Shown here piece after piece: positions 15,999 through 24,223 of a stretch of 64,000 nucleotides of DNA (position 1 is the first letter of the stretch; each line of letters opens with the position of its first letter). This DNA is from Citreicella sp. C3M06 (lineage in GTDB: Bacteria; Pseudomonadota; Alphaproteobacteria; Rhodobacterales; Rhodobacteraceae), in assembly GCF_018860705.1 (NCBI RefSeq), contig NZ_JAHKQA010000014.1:1-64000 (forward strand), in the 5' to 3' direction. The position numbers and the translations under genes are program-made. The notes beneath the pieces were generated by a model. It saw nothing but the letters and a program-made list of their open reading frames with translations, was not told the DNA's origin and did not search any database.

Positions 15999-18284
15999 AT
16001 GAAATTCCGCTTTCCCATCGTCATCATCGACGAGGATTTCCGGTCCGAGAATACCTCGGGCCTTGGCATCCGCGCCCTTGCCGACGCTATCGAAACCGAA
16101 GGGTTCGAAGTGCTCGGTGTGACCTCTTACGGCGATCTGTCGCAATTCGCCCAGCAGCAAAGCCGCGCCTCTGCCTTCGTTTTGTCGATCGACGATGAAG
16201 AATTCAGCCCCGGCCCCGATCTCGACCCCGCCGTGCTGCACCTGCGCCAGTTCATCGAGGAAGTGCGCTGGAAGAACGCCGACGTGCCGATCTACGTTTA
16301 CGGCGAAACCAAGACCTCGCGCCATCTGCCCAACGATATCCTGCGCGAGCTGCACGGCTTCATCCACATGTTCGAGGATACGCCCGAATTCGTCGCCCGC
16401 CACATCATCCGCGAGGCGAAAAGCTATCTCGAAGGCATCCAGCCGCCGTTCTTCAAGGAGCTGCTGGATTACGCCGAGGATGGGTCCTATTCGTGGCATT
16501 GCCCCGGCCATTCGGGCGGCGTGGCCTTCCTGAAATCGCCCATTGGGCAGATGTATCATCAGTTCTACGGCGAAAACATGCTGCGCGCCGATGTCTGCAA
16601 CGCGGTCGAGGAACTTGGCCAGCTGCTCGATCACAACGGCGCCATCGGGGCGTCGGAACGCAATGCCGCGCGGATCTTCAACGCCGATCACTGTTTCTTT
16701 GTCACCAACGGCACCTCGACCTCCAACAAGATGGTCTGGCATCACACCGTCGCCCCCGGCGATGTGGTGGTGGTCGACCGCAACTGTCACAAGTCGATCC
16801 TGCACGCGATCATCATGACCGGCGCGATTCCGGTGTTCCTGAAACCGACGCGCAATCATTTCGGTATCATCGGCCCGATCCAGCGCAGCGAATTCGAACC
16901 CGAGACGATCAAGGCCAAGATCGCCGCCAACCCGCTGCTCGAAGGCTATGATCTTGATGCGATCAAGCCGCGCATCATGACCCTGACGCAATCGACCTAT
17001 GACGGCGTGCTCTACAACACCGAGGTGATCAAGGGCCTGCTCGATGGCTATGTCGAGAACCTGCATTTCGACGAGGCATGGCTGCCGCACGCCGCCTTTC
17101 ATTCGTTCTATGGCCAGTACCATTCGATGGGCCGCAAGCGGGGCCGCACCAAGAAATCCGTCACCTACGCCACGCAATCGGTGCACAAGCTGCTGGCGGG
17201 GATCAGCCAGGCCAGCCATGTTCTGGTGCAGGACGCCGAAGAGGTGCCGCTGGACCGGCACCTGTTCAATGAATCCTACCTGATGCACACCTCGACCTCT
17301 CCGCAGTACAGCATCATTGCGTCCTGCGATGTGGCGGCGGCGATGATGGAGCCGCCGGGCGGCACCGCGCTGGTCGAGGAATCGCTCGACGAGGCGCTGG
17401 ATTTCCGCCGCGCCATGCGGCAGGTCGACGAGCAATACGGCAATGACTGGTGGTTTCAGGTCTGGGGCCCGGAAGAGCTTGCCGAAGAAGGCATCGGGCG
17501 CACCCGCGACTGGGAACTCAAGAAGACCGACAGCGAAGGCGTCGAGACCGGCGGCGAAGACAGCTGGCACGGCTTTGGCGACATGGCGCCCGGCTTCAAC
17601 ATGCTTGACCCGATCAAGGCGACGATCATCACGCCGGGCCTGAACATCGACGGCTTCTTTGCTGAAACCGGCATTCCGGCGTCGATCGTGTCGAAATACC
17701 TCGCCGAGCATGGTGTGGTGGTGGAAAAGACCGGGCTCTACAGCTTTTTCATCATGTTCACCATCGGCATCACCAAGGGCCGCTGGAACACGCTTCTGGC
17801 CTCGCTTCAGCAGTTCAAGGATGATTACGACAGGAACAACCCGCTGTGGAAGGTGATGCCGGAATTCATCGCCAAGCAGCCGCGCTATGAAAAGATGGGG
17901 CTGAATGAGCTGTGCCAGCATGTGCATGCGCTTTATGCCAAATACGACGTGGCGCGGCTGTCGACCGAGATCTACCTCAGCGATCACCACCCGGCGATGA
18001 CCCCCTCGGCGGCCTTTGCCAATATCGCCCGCCGCAAGACCGAGCGGGTCGAGATCGACCATCTCGAAGGCCGGGTGACAACGTCGCTGGTCACGCCCTA
18101 TCCGCCGGGCATCCCGCTGCTGATCCCCGGCGAGGTGTTCAACGCCAAGATCGTCGATTACCTGCGCTTCAACCGTGAATTCGCCCGCGAATGCCCCGGA
18201 TTCGAGACCGATATCCACGGCCTCGTGGTGGAAAAGGACGACACCGGCGTGATGCGCTATTACGCCGATTGCGTGGCGCAATAG
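15999..18284 (+). CDS. Ornithine/lysine/arginine decarboxylase (PLP fold type I)
   Basis: A 761-aa pyridoxal-phosphate decarboxylase with the full three-part layout: an N-terminal response-regulator-like wing domain (residues 1-~130, beginning RFPIVIIDEDF), the PLP major domain, and a C-terminal domain from about residue 600. Visible motifs are SWHCPGHSGGVAF, FFVTNGTSTSNK, VDRNCHKSI, HFDEAWLPHAAFH and the PLP lysine in ATQSVHKLLAG. It produces a diamine or agmatine and CO2, for polyamine supply or acid resistance; which amino acid cannot be told from the sequence. ATG 15999 has AGGAG 6 nt before it. The downstream vapC gene is convergent and adjacent. Confidence 0.9.
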   Translation: MKFRFPIVIIDEDFRSENTSGLGIRALADAIETEGFEVLGVTSYGDLSQFAQQQSRASAFVLSIDDEEFSPGPDLDPAVLHLRQFIEEVRWKNADVPIYVYGETKTSRHLPNDILRELHGFIHMFEDTPEFVARHIIREAKSYLEGIQPPFFKELLDYAEDGSYSWHCPGHSGGVAFLKSPIGQMYHQFYGENMLRADVCNAVEELGQLLDHNGAIGASERNAARIFNADHCFFVTNGTSTSNKMVWHHTVAPGDVVVVDRNCHKSILHAIIMTGAIPVFLKPTRNHFGIIGPIQRSEFEPETIKAKIAANPLLEGYDLDAIKPRIMTLTQSTYDGVLYNTEVIKGLLDGYVENLHFDEAWLPHAAFHSFYGQYHSMGRKRGRTKKSVTYATQSVHKLLAGISQASHVLVQDAEEVPLDRHLFNESYLMHTSTSPQYSIIASCDVAAAMMEPPGGTALVEESLDEALDFRRAMRQVDEQYGNDWWFQVWGPEELAEEGIGRTRDWELKKTDSEGVETGGEDSWHGFGDMAPGFNMLDPIKATIITPGLNIDGFFAETGIPASIVSKYLAEHGVVVEKTGLYSFFIMFTIGITKGRWNTLLASLQQFKDDYDRNNPLWKVMPEFIAKQPRYEKMGLNELCQHVHALYAKYDVARLSTEIYLSDHHPAMTPSAAFANIARRKTERVEIDHLEGRVTTSLVTPYPPGIPLLIPGEVFNAKIVDYLRFNREFARECPGFETDIHGLVVEKDDTGVMRYYADCVAQ

Positions 18285-18680
18285 TCAGGCGAACGGGTTG
18301 ACCAGATGCAGCCGGTCTTCGATGAGAAGACCGGCGTGCATGTCTTCGGTATATAACGTCTCGCAGCCCGCGATCAGGGCGGCGGCGGCGATCATCGCAT
18401 CATATACGCTCAACTGATAGCGTTCGGCCAGCGCGCGGCCCACGGCGTGGGTCTGCGCGCTCAGCGGCTCGACGCGGCACAGCCGCTCGATGCCGCCAAG
18501 AAACGCCCCGGCTTCGGCCCAGCTCATCCCGGCCTTGCGGCGGCAATTCACCAGCGCCTCGTTAAGCACCTGCACGCTGATCACCGGGCGCGCCAGCAGC
18601 AATGCCTCGGCGCGGTCGGCCTTGGCGCCGCCTGCCAGAAGGTAAAGCACCACGTTGGTGTCGAGAAACTCAGCGCTCAT
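18285..18680 (-). CDS. vapC: VapC-type PIN-domain toxin
   Basis: A 131-aa PIN-domain endoribonuclease. Acidic active-site residues are visible in FLDTNVVLYLL (N-terminal Asp), SVQVLNEALV (Glu), YDAMIAAAAL (Asp) and LYTEDMHAG (C-terminal acid). It is preceded by an AbrB/MazE-type antitoxin gene that overlaps it by 11 bp, the standard antitoxin-first VapBC arrangement. On a repABC replicon it would favour plasmid retention. It ends at the base next to the convergent decarboxylase stop. Confidence 0.88.
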   Translation of the reverse strand: MSAEFLDTNVVLYLLAGGAKADRAEALLLARPVISVQVLNEALVNCRRKAGMSWAEAGAFLGGIERLCRVEPLSAQTHAVGRALAERYQLSVYDAMIAAAALIAGCETLYTEDMHAGLLIEDRLHLVNPFA

Positions 18681-18897
18681 GCGCGGCGTCGCGGTTCAGC
18701 CTGTCTTCGGGGGCCAGCCGGCCACGAAAGCCGCGCAGATCGTCCAGCACCTCCTGAGGGCGGGGTTGGCGGCTCACCGCAAGCCCCGCCTCGCCGGGCA
18801 CCAGATCGATCTGGTCGCCCTCGCGCAGGTTCAGCTTGCGCACAAGCTCGGCGGGCAGGCGCACCGCCAGAGAATTTCCCCATTTTGCGATCTGCAT
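18670..18897 (-). CDS. vapB: VapB-type antitoxin (AbrB/SpoVT fold)
   Basis: A 75-aa antitoxin. Residues 1-45 form the swapped-hairpin DNA-binding fold (AKWGNSLAVRLPAELVRKL, then LREGDQIDLV), typical of AbrB/MazE-type VapB. The C-terminal ~30 residues (RPQEVLDDLRGFRGRLAPEDR) would wrap around the toxin. It overlaps vapC by 11 bp. A perfect inverted repeat directly upstream (18912-18935) is a fitting autoregulatory operator. Confidence 0.88.
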   Translation of the reverse strand: MQIAKWGNSLAVRLPAELVRKLNLREGDQIDLVPGEAGLAVSRQPRPQEVLDDLRGFRGRLAPEDRLNRDAAHER

Positions 18898-18911
18898 GGC
18901 GGCCTCGTTTG

Positions 18912-18935
18912 GATATACTTTAGCAATTGTATATC
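18912..18935 (-). promoter_or_regulatory. vapBC operator/promoter dyad
   Basis: GATATAC (18912-18918) and GTATATC (18929-18935) are perfect 7-bp inverted arms around a 10-bp AT-rich centre, ending 15 bp before the vapB ATG. TATAC-type boxes in the arms could serve as the -10 element, so VapBC binding would block the promoter. Confidence 0.65.
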
Positions 18936-19226
18936 ATTCTGTCCGCTCCCGCAATCCTGCCCGCTCCGCGCGCGCCCTTCGAACGCAGCACCCCGGCCTC
19001 TGGCACGTTTCGCCGCACCGTCGCATCGAGCACCCCATACAAATTCACCGCGCGCGCCCCCACCAGCAGGGTACGTCCCCTCTCGGAGGCGGCGTTCATC
19101 TGCGCAAAGCTCGACCTGTCGGTGATGTTTTGCGGGTTTAACCGCAAGATATCGCCGTCACAGCCTGCCTGCTTCCGCGGCGTGCGGCACGCAGGGTTCG
19201 ATCCCCCGCGCCGGAGAAAGCCTGCA
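18936..19226. other. Stretch without an intact gene upstream of the TetR remnant
   Basis: No supported gene on either strand. Open frames exist but have no recognisable domain. A tRNA T-loop-like string at about 19191-19207 has no partner arms and is not called as a tRNA. Confidence 0.4.
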
Positions 19227-19668
19227 GCGGCTTCTGACCTCGCGCAGATCGGCGCGAACCTGCTGGCCAATGGCCCCTCGCATATGGGGATGGTCTAGAT
19301 CATCCTTGGGGCGCTGCGCCGCGCGGGCTATGACGGCCCGCTGCTGATCGAGGCGATGAATATGCTGATCGGCGGCGTCTTCGGCTTTATCACCATGGAA
19401 CTTGCGCCGCATGGCCGCCCCGGCTCGACCAATTGGGGGCCGGCGTTCGACAGCGCGCTGGATGCACTGCCGCCCGAGCAGTTTCCCGAATGCGTGCGGG
19501 CGATGCCGCAGATGAAGAACCGTACCTTTTGGCGCGCGCTGGTCCAATGGCACCGAGGTTCCCTTTCACAGCGGCTTTGACGCGCTGATCGACGGGCTGC
19601 TGCCTGCGCTCGAGGCACGGCGACCCATCGTCATGGCGCAATGGCGGGCGAGCGTCCCCGGCGGTTGA
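19227..19668 (+). pseudogene. TetR/AcrR regulator C-terminal domain, broken
   Basis: The plus strand encodes pieces of a TetR-type ligand-binding domain: ASDLAQIGANLLANGPSHMGMV, a TAG at 19296-19298, then IILGALRRAGYDGPLLIEAM and GGVFGFITMELAP in the same frame. After a frameshift near 19545 it ends with GTEVPFHSGFDALIDGLLP in another frame, stopping at 19668. No helix-turn-helix is recognisable upstream. One nonsense codon, one frameshift and a missing N-terminus mark it as decayed. It may once have regulated the RidA/oxidase genes that follow. Confidence 0.7.
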
Positions 19669-19745
19669 CGTTTGTTGTTCACTGCTCAATGGCTTGCAGC
19701 CATGGCAGCGACGCCATGAAGAATAGAACACACCAGAGGTGACAC

Positions 19746-20081
19746 ATGTCCGATATCCCGCTTTCCAAGGTCCGCCGCGTCGGCAATACCGTTTATCTGT
19801 CCGGCGAGCTTGGCTTTGACGAGACCGGCGGCATGCCCGAGGGCATCGAGGCGCAGACCCACAACTGCCTGTCGCGCATCCGCGAGACGCTCAAGGGCGA
19901 AGGACTGGCGCTGACGGATGTGGTCTCGGCCACCTGCCATCTGACCGACAAGGCGGATTTCGCCGCCTTCAACACGGTTTACGCCAGCTATTTCCCCGAG
20001 CCGCGCCCGGTGCGCACCACGGTCATCGCAGAGCTGGTGATCGAGGCAAAGCTCGAGATCACGGTCATCGCGGTCATCTGA
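19746..20081 (+). CDS. RidA family protein (enamine/imine deaminase)
   Basis: A 111-aa YjgF/YER057c/UK114-family protein. It has the conserved start VGNTVYLSGELGFD, a central ETLKGEGLALTDVV segment and the C-terminal arginine-containing PRPVRTTVIAELV with LEITVIAV. Family members hydrolyse reactive enamines/imines released by PLP or flavin enzymes. It lies 32 bp upstream of a flavin amino-acid oxidase-like gene in the same direction, so the pair probably works together, RidA clearing the imino acid made by the oxidase. Confidence 0.88.
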   Translation: MSDIPLSKVRRVGNTVYLSGELGFDETGGMPEGIEAQTHNCLSRIRETLKGEGLALTDVVSATCHLTDKADFAAFNTVYASYFPEPRPVRTTVIAELVIEAKLEITVIAVI

Positions 20082-20113
20082 GCCAAACACGGCGCGACGG
20101 CAAAGGGACGCAA

Positions 20114-21358
20114 ATGTCAGAGGTCATGGTGCTGGGGGCGGGCATGGTCGGCGTTGGCAGCGCGCTTGCGTTGCAGGCGCGCGGTCATGCGGTCACCCTG
20201 ATCGACCGGCGCGCGCCGGGCGAGGAAACCAGCTATGGCAACGCCGGGATCATCCAGTCCGAAGCGGCGGAGCCCTATGCTTTTCCCCGCGATGCCGCGA
20301 CATTGCTGAAATTCCTGTCGGGGCGCAGCAATCAGCTGCGCCTGTCGCCACTGCCGGTGCTGCGGATGGCGGCGGGCTTGCTGTCTTACTGGGCCAATTC
20401 GACGCCGCAGCGCCATGCCAGCGCGTCGCGGATCTATGCGCAGCTGACGCGCCGCTCTGTCGATGATCATGGCCCGCTGATCGACGCGGCCGGGCAGGGC
20501 AACCTGATCCGGCAGGCCGGTTTTTTCGAATTCTACCGCAGCGCCGCCGCCTTTGACGCGCAGGCGCAATACGCCCACCGCATGGAGGCGGAATTCGGCG
20601 TGCCGTTCCGCGCGCTCGACGGCGCGGCTTTTGCTCGCGAAGAGCCATCGTTTCAAACCCGCTATGCCGGGGCGCTGCACTGGACCGGCAGCTGGACCTG
20701 CGCCAGCCCCGGCCGGCTGACCGGGGCCTATGCCGATCTCTTCGTGGCTCGGGGCGGCAGGCTGGCGCGCGGTGACGCAGCAAGCCTGACGCAGCAGGGC
20801 AGCGGCTGGACAGTGCAGAGCGAGGCTGGGCCGCTGAGCGGCGAACATGCTGTGATCTGCCTTGGCCCGTGGTCGCCCGAAGTTCTGAAACCGTTCGGCT
20901 ATCGCGTCAACATGGTGTGGAAGCGCGGCTATCACCAGCATTTCACCGGCTCGGCGCCGCTTCAGCGCCCCTGTGTCGATTCCGAACACGGGCTCGTGCT
21001 GTCGCCGATGACCCAAGGTCTGCGCATGGCCACCGGCGCGGCGCTGGTGGGGCAGACCGATCCGGTCGATCGCGCGCAGCTGATCTTTGGCGAGCGGGTG
21101 ATGCGCCGTGAGATCGACCTTGGCCGCGTGGTCGAGGATCAGCCGTGGTACGGGCATCGCCCCTGCCTGCCGGACATGCTGCCGCTTGTCGGAAAGGCGC
21201 CGCGCCATGCTGGGCTGTGGCTCAACTTCGGCCATGGGCATCAGGGCTTCACGCTGGGGCCGACGACGGGGAGCCTGCTGGCCGATGCGATGGCGGGGAT
21301 GCGCTCTGATCTGATCGAGGCGCTGTCTCCGGCGGGGCGGGCGGCTGTCATCCGCTGA
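20114..21358 (+). CDS. FAD-dependent D-amino acid dehydrogenase-like oxidoreductase
   Basis: A 414-aa DAO-family flavoprotein related to DadA. The N-terminal dinucleotide motif is VLGAGMVGVGSALALQARGH (residues ~6-25), followed by ETSYGNAGIIQSE. The C-terminal FAD region reads MLPLVGKAPRHAGLWLNFGH and GHQGFTLGPTTG. It would oxidise an amino acid to an imino acid and pass electrons to the respiratory chain. No ribosome site stronger than AAAGGGAC precedes ATG 20114. The RidA partner is directly upstream. Exact substrate (D-Ala, D-Asp, Gly or an N-methyl amino acid) is not decided. Confidence 0.87.
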   Translation: MSEVMVLGAGMVGVGSALALQARGHAVTLIDRRAPGEETSYGNAGIIQSEAAEPYAFPRDAATLLKFLSGRSNQLRLSPLPVLRMAAGLLSYWANSTPQRHASASRIYAQLTRRSVDDHGPLIDAAGQGNLIRQAGFFEFYRSAAAFDAQAQYAHRMEAEFGVPFRALDGAAFAREEPSFQTRYAGALHWTGSWTCASPGRLTGAYADLFVARGGRLARGDAASLTQQGSGWTVQSEAGPLSGEHAVICLGPWSPEVLKPFGYRVNMVWKRGYHQHFTGSAPLQRPCVDSEHGLVLSPMTQGLRMATGAALVGQTDPVDRAQLIFGERVMRREIDLGRVVEDQPWYGHRPCLPDMLPLVGKAPRHAGLWLNFGHGHQGFTLGPTTGSLLADAMAGMRSDLIEALSPAGRAAVIR

Positions 21359-21461
21359 CCCGTCTTGGCGCTGTTCGCCAGAGGCTTGTTCATCAATCCA
21401 GATGCGATCCCCCGCGACGGCCCTTGTAGGCCGCGCGCGAAGCGGCTAGCCTTTGCGAAAT

Positions 21462-21543
21462 CCGTTGGGGTGCCCCGTCAGGGGCTGAGAGGCATGTGCC
21501 AACCCATCGAACCTGATCCGGGCAATACCGGCGTAGGGAACGG
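21462..21543 (+). promoter_or_regulatory. TPP riboswitch (THI element)
   Basis: The conserved aptamer is complete: P1 arms CCGTT (21462-21466) and AACGG (21539-21543), GGGGTGCC, the hallmark GGGGCTGAGAGG, AACCC, then GAACCTGATCCGGG and AATACCGGCGTAGGGA. It lies about 150 bp upstream of the thiO operon and about 100 bp after the oxidase gene. Binding of thiamine pyrophosphate would shut down thiOSGEF-thiYZX. Confidence 0.97.
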
Positions 21544-21583
21544 AGAGAGCGCAGACCCCGGCGATATTGCCCCTGCGCCCCCC

Positions 21584-21621
21584 TCCTCCTTTCCGCGCCG
21601 ACCGCCCGCGCCGATGGAGGA
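21584..21621 (+). promoter_or_regulatory. Candidate expression platform sequestering a ribosome site
   Basis: TCCTCC (21584-21589) is complementary to GGAGGA (21616-21621), the Shine-Dalgarno sequence of the small leader ORF at 21628. Masking of a ribosome site by pyrimidines downstream of the aptamer is the usual way Gram-negative TPP riboswitches act. The pairing is seen; the switch is inferred. Confidence 0.5.
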
Positions 21622-21627
21622 CCACAG

Positions 21628-21699
21628 ATGAGGCCACAACCAGCTTGCATTGCCGCTGCCGGATCGGGCAGCGCGCCCTGCGCCGGAGCGCGGCGATGA
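21628..21699 (+). CDS. 23-codon leader ORF ahead of thiO, possible ThiD N-terminal remnant
   Basis: ATG 21628 has an ideal GGAGG 7 nt upstream and reads 23 codons to a TGA that overlaps the thiO ATG in an ATGA. Its residues 8-15 (IAAAGSGS) resemble the IAGSDSGGGAG start of HMP kinase ThiD, after which the reading departs. It may be a relic of a thiD gene deleted between riboswitch and thiO and now serving as a translational coupler. It is too short for homology to be certain. Confidence 0.45.
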   Translation: MRPQPACIAAAGSGSAPCAGARR

Positions 21700-22676
21700 C
21701 CCGCGCCATGGTGATCGGCGGCGGCGTGGCCGGGCTTTGCACAGCGAGCGAACTGCTGGCGCGGGGCTGCGAGGTGACGCTCTGCGATCCGCAGCCCGAT
21801 CCCGGCCCGCATGGCTGTTCGTGGTGGGCGGGCGGCATGCTGGCGCCGTTCTGCGAAGGCGAAACCGCCGAAGAACCGGTGGTGCGGCTCGGTCAGCTAT
21901 CCGCCGACTGGTGGGAAGGGCAGGGCGCCGCGGTCACCCGCAAGGGCACGCTGGTGCTGACCCTCGGGCGCGACCGGCGCGAGCTTGACCGTTTTGCCCG
22001 CCGCACCAGCGGGCATGTGGCGCTGGATGACGCCGGGATTGCGGCGCTCGAGCCTGATCTTGCAGGGCGCTTTGGCCGCGCCCTGCACATGTCCAGCGAG
22101 GCGCATTTGGACCCGCGCGCGGCGCTGCAGACCCTGCGCGCCCGGCTGGAGCGCGCTGGCGTGCGCTTTGAGCCGCGAGAGGCCACGCCCGAGGGGTTGA
22201 CCTTTGATTGCCGCGGGCTGAGCGCGCGCGATGCGCTGCCGGACCTGCGCGGCGTCAAAGGCGAGATGGTGATCCTGCGCAGCGCCGACATCGCGCTTTC
22301 CCGCCCGGTGCGCCTGCTGCACCCGCGCTATCCGCTGTATGTGGTGCCGCGCGCCGACGGGATCTTTATGCTGGGCGCCACGCAGATCGAAAGCGACGAG
22401 CGTCACCGGCGCAGCGTGCGCTCGGTGCTCGAACTGTTGTCGGCGGCCTATGCGCTGCACCCGGCCTTTGGCGAGGCCGAGCTGGTCGAAATCGGCGCCG
22501 ATGCGCGCCCCGCCTTTCCCGGAAACCTTCCCCGCCTGCGCCGGCGGGGGCAAAGCTTTTATCTCAACGGGCTGTTTCGTCACGGCTTTCTGCTTGCCCC
22601 CGCCTTGGCGCGGATGGCGGTGGCGGCCGCGCTGGACGGTCAGAAAACGGAGTTCATGGATGAAAGTCATGATTAA
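21696..22676 (+). CDS. thiO: Glycine oxidase ThiO
   Basis: A 326-aa FAD-dependent oxidase that makes dehydroglycine (iminoglycine) for thiazole synthesis. It shows the GGGVAGL dinucleotide motif (residues ~8-14), the SWWAGGMLAPFCEGE loop typical of ThiO, EAHLDPRAALQ, and the C-terminal RPAFPGNLPRL and LNGLFRHGFLLAP flavin-binding segment. ATG 21696 has GGAG 8 nt upstream and overlaps the leader ORF stop. It overlaps thiS by 17 bp, so the genes are translationally coupled. Controlled by the TPP riboswitch upstream. Confidence 0.93.
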   Translation: MTRAMVIGGGVAGLCTASELLARGCEVTLCDPQPDPGPHGCSWWAGGMLAPFCEGETAEEPVVRLGQLSADWWEGQGAAVTRKGTLVLTLGRDRRELDRFARRTSGHVALDDAGIAALEPDLAGRFGRALHMSSEAHLDPRAALQTLRARLERAGVRFEPREATPEGLTFDCRGLSARDALPDLRGVKGEMVILRSADIALSRPVRLLHPRYPLYVVPRADGIFMLGATQIESDERHRRSVRSVLELLSAAYALHPAFGEAELVEIGADARPAFPGNLPRLRRRGQSFYLNGLFRHGFLLAPALARMAVAAALDGQKTEFMDESHD

Positions 22677-22857
22677 CGGCACCGCCACCACGCTGGCATC
22701 GACCACGCTTGCCGCTGCGCTCGACGAGCTTGGCTATGGCGAGGCAAAGCTCGCCACCGCGCTGAACGAGACCTTCGTTCCGGCGGCGTCCCGCGCCAGC
22801 ACCACGCTGTCCGAGGGCGACCGGATCGAGATCGTCACCCCCCGGCAGGGAGGCTGA
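22660..22857 (+). CDS. thiS: Sulfur carrier protein ThiS
   Basis: A 65-aa ubiquitin-fold protein ending in the required Gly-Gly, whose C-terminus is adenylated by ThiF, converted to a thiocarboxylate and used as sulfur donor by ThiG. Visible are [11 protein letters not shown] at the start and [20 protein letters not shown] before RQGG. ATG 22660 lies inside the end of thiO; a second ATG at 22669 would give a slightly shorter protein. thiG begins 2 nt after the stop. Confidence 0.93.
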   Translation: MKVMINGTATTLASTTLAAALDELGYGEAKLATALNETFVPAASRASTTLSEGDRIEIVTPRQGG

Positions 22858-22859
22858 GC

Positions 22860-23630
22860 ATGCAGCTTTACGGAACCGACATCGCCTCGCGCCTGATGCT
22901 GGGCACGGCGCAATACCCCTCGCCCAGCGTGCTGGCCGAGGCGTTCCGGCGCTCTGGCGCGGGCATCGCCACGGTCTCGGTGCGCCGCGAGGCGGGGGGC
23001 GAGCGGGCTGGCGCGGCGTTCTGGGATCTGGTGGGCGATCTGGGCGTGGCCTTGCTGCCCAATACGGCGGGCTGCCATTCGGCGCGCGAGGCGGTGACCA
23101 CGGCGCATATGGCGCGCGAGCTGTTCGACACGCCGTGGATCAAGCTGGAGGTCATCGGCCATGCCGACACCTTGCAGCCCGATCCCTTTGCGCTGCTCGA
23201 AGCGGCGCGCATCCTGTGCGACGACGGCTTCAAGGTGTTCCCCTACACCACCGAGGATCTGGTGCTTGCCGACCGGCTGCTGAACGCGGGATGCGAGGTG
23301 CTGATGCCATGGGGCGCGCCCATCGGCTCTGGGCTTGGGCTGACCAATATCTACGGGTTGCGCTGCCTGCGCGCACAGTTTCCCGATGTGCCGATGGTGG
23401 TCGATGCGGGGCTGGGCCTGCCCAGTCAGGCGGCGATGGCGATGGAGATGGGCTTTGACGCTGTCTTGCTCAACACCGCCGTGGCGCGTGCGGGCGACCC
23501 GGCGGGCATGGCCGATGCCTTTGCCCGCGCGGTGCAGGCCGGACGGCTGGCCCATGAGGCCGACCCGATGGAGCCGCGCGACATGGCCGCACCGTCGACT
23601 CCGCTGATCGGCAAGGCGTTCCTGTCATGA
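22860..23630 (+). CDS. thiG: Thiazole synthase ThiG
   Basis: A 256-aa TIM-barrel enzyme that condenses DXP, dehydroglycine and ThiS thiocarboxylate to thiazole phosphate. It has [14 protein letters not shown] at the start, [15 protein letters not shown], the Schiff-base lysine in WIKLEVIGH (about residue 95), [14 protein letters not shown], and the phosphate-binding [12 protein letters not shown] and [12 protein letters not shown]. Its length is normal. It overlaps thiE by 4 bp. Confidence 0.94.
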   Translation: MQLYGTDIASRLMLGTAQYPSPSVLAEAFRRSGAGIATVSVRREAGGERAGAAFWDLVGDLGVALLPNTAGCHSAREAVTTAHMARELFDTPWIKLEVIGHADTLQPDPFALLEAARILCDDGFKVFPYTTEDLVLADRLLNAGCEVLMPWGAPIGSGLGLTNIYGLRCLRAQFPDVPMVVDAGLGLPSQAAMAMEMGFDAVLLNTAVARAGDPAGMADAFARAVQAGRLAHEADPMEPRDMAAPSTPLIGKAFLS

Positions 23631-24223
23631 CGCTGGACAGGTTCTATCCGATCTTCGACAGCCTCGAGTGGCTGGAACGGGCACTGCCGCTTGGGGTCAA
23701 GCTGGTGCAGCTGCGCGTCAAGGATCAAAGCGAGGCCGCGCTTTTGCCGCTGGTGAGCAAGGCGCAGGCGCTGTGCCGACAGCATGGCGCGGTGCTGGTG
23801 GTCAACGATCACTGGCGCGCGGCGATCGAGGCGGGTTGCGACTGGCTACATCTTGGGCAGGAAGATCTCGACACCGCCGATCTTTCGGCGATCCGCCGGG
23901 CGGGGCTGCGGCTGGGGATCAGCACCCATGACCACAGCGAACTTGACCGGGCGCTTGCCTTGGCCCCGGATTACGTGGCGCTCGGCCCGGTCTATCCGAC
24001 GATCCTCAAGCAGATGAAATGGCAGCAGCAGGGGCTGGACCGTCTGACCGAATGGAAGCGCCTTGTCGGCGCGGTGCCGCTTGTCGCCATCGGCGGCATG
24101 AGCGTGGCGCGCGCGCCGGGGGCGTTTGCCGCGGGGGCCGATATCGTCTCGGCGGTAACCGACATCACGCTGTGCGACGATCCCGAGGCACGCATCGGAC
24201 AATGGCTCGAGGTGACGCGATGA
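23627..24223 (+). CDS. thiE: Thiamine phosphate synthase ThiE
   Basis: A 198-aa TIM-barrel enzyme joining HMP-PP and thiazole phosphate into thiamine phosphate. Motifs seen are [31 protein letters not shown] with the substrate-binding Asn-Asp, [21 protein letters not shown] and VAIGGMS. The family stretch normally read as ..GIFPTxTK is YPTILKQMK here. Start and stop overlap neighbours by 4 bp, in the riboswitch-controlled operon. Confidence 0.92.
   Translation: MTLDRFYPIFDSLEWLERALPLGVKLVQLRVKDQSEAALLPLVSKAQALCRQHGAVLVVNDHWRAAIEAGCDWLHLGQEDLDTADLSAIRRAGLRLGISTHDHSELDRALALAPDYVALGPVYPTILKQMKWQQQGLDRLTEWKRLVGAVPLVAIGGMSVARAPGAFAAGADIVSAVTDITLCDDPEARIGQWLEVTR

Noticed and set aside
15855-18281. 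An 808-codon open frame on the minus strand, antisense to the decarboxylase gene
   Set aside because: It is a by-product of high-GC codon bias opposite a strongly conserved PLP decarboxylase and has no domain features.
19185-19215. tRNA T-loop-like string (GGTTCGATCCC)
   Set aside because: No matching acceptor, D or anticodon arms and no CCA within the right distance; the T stem is imperfect.
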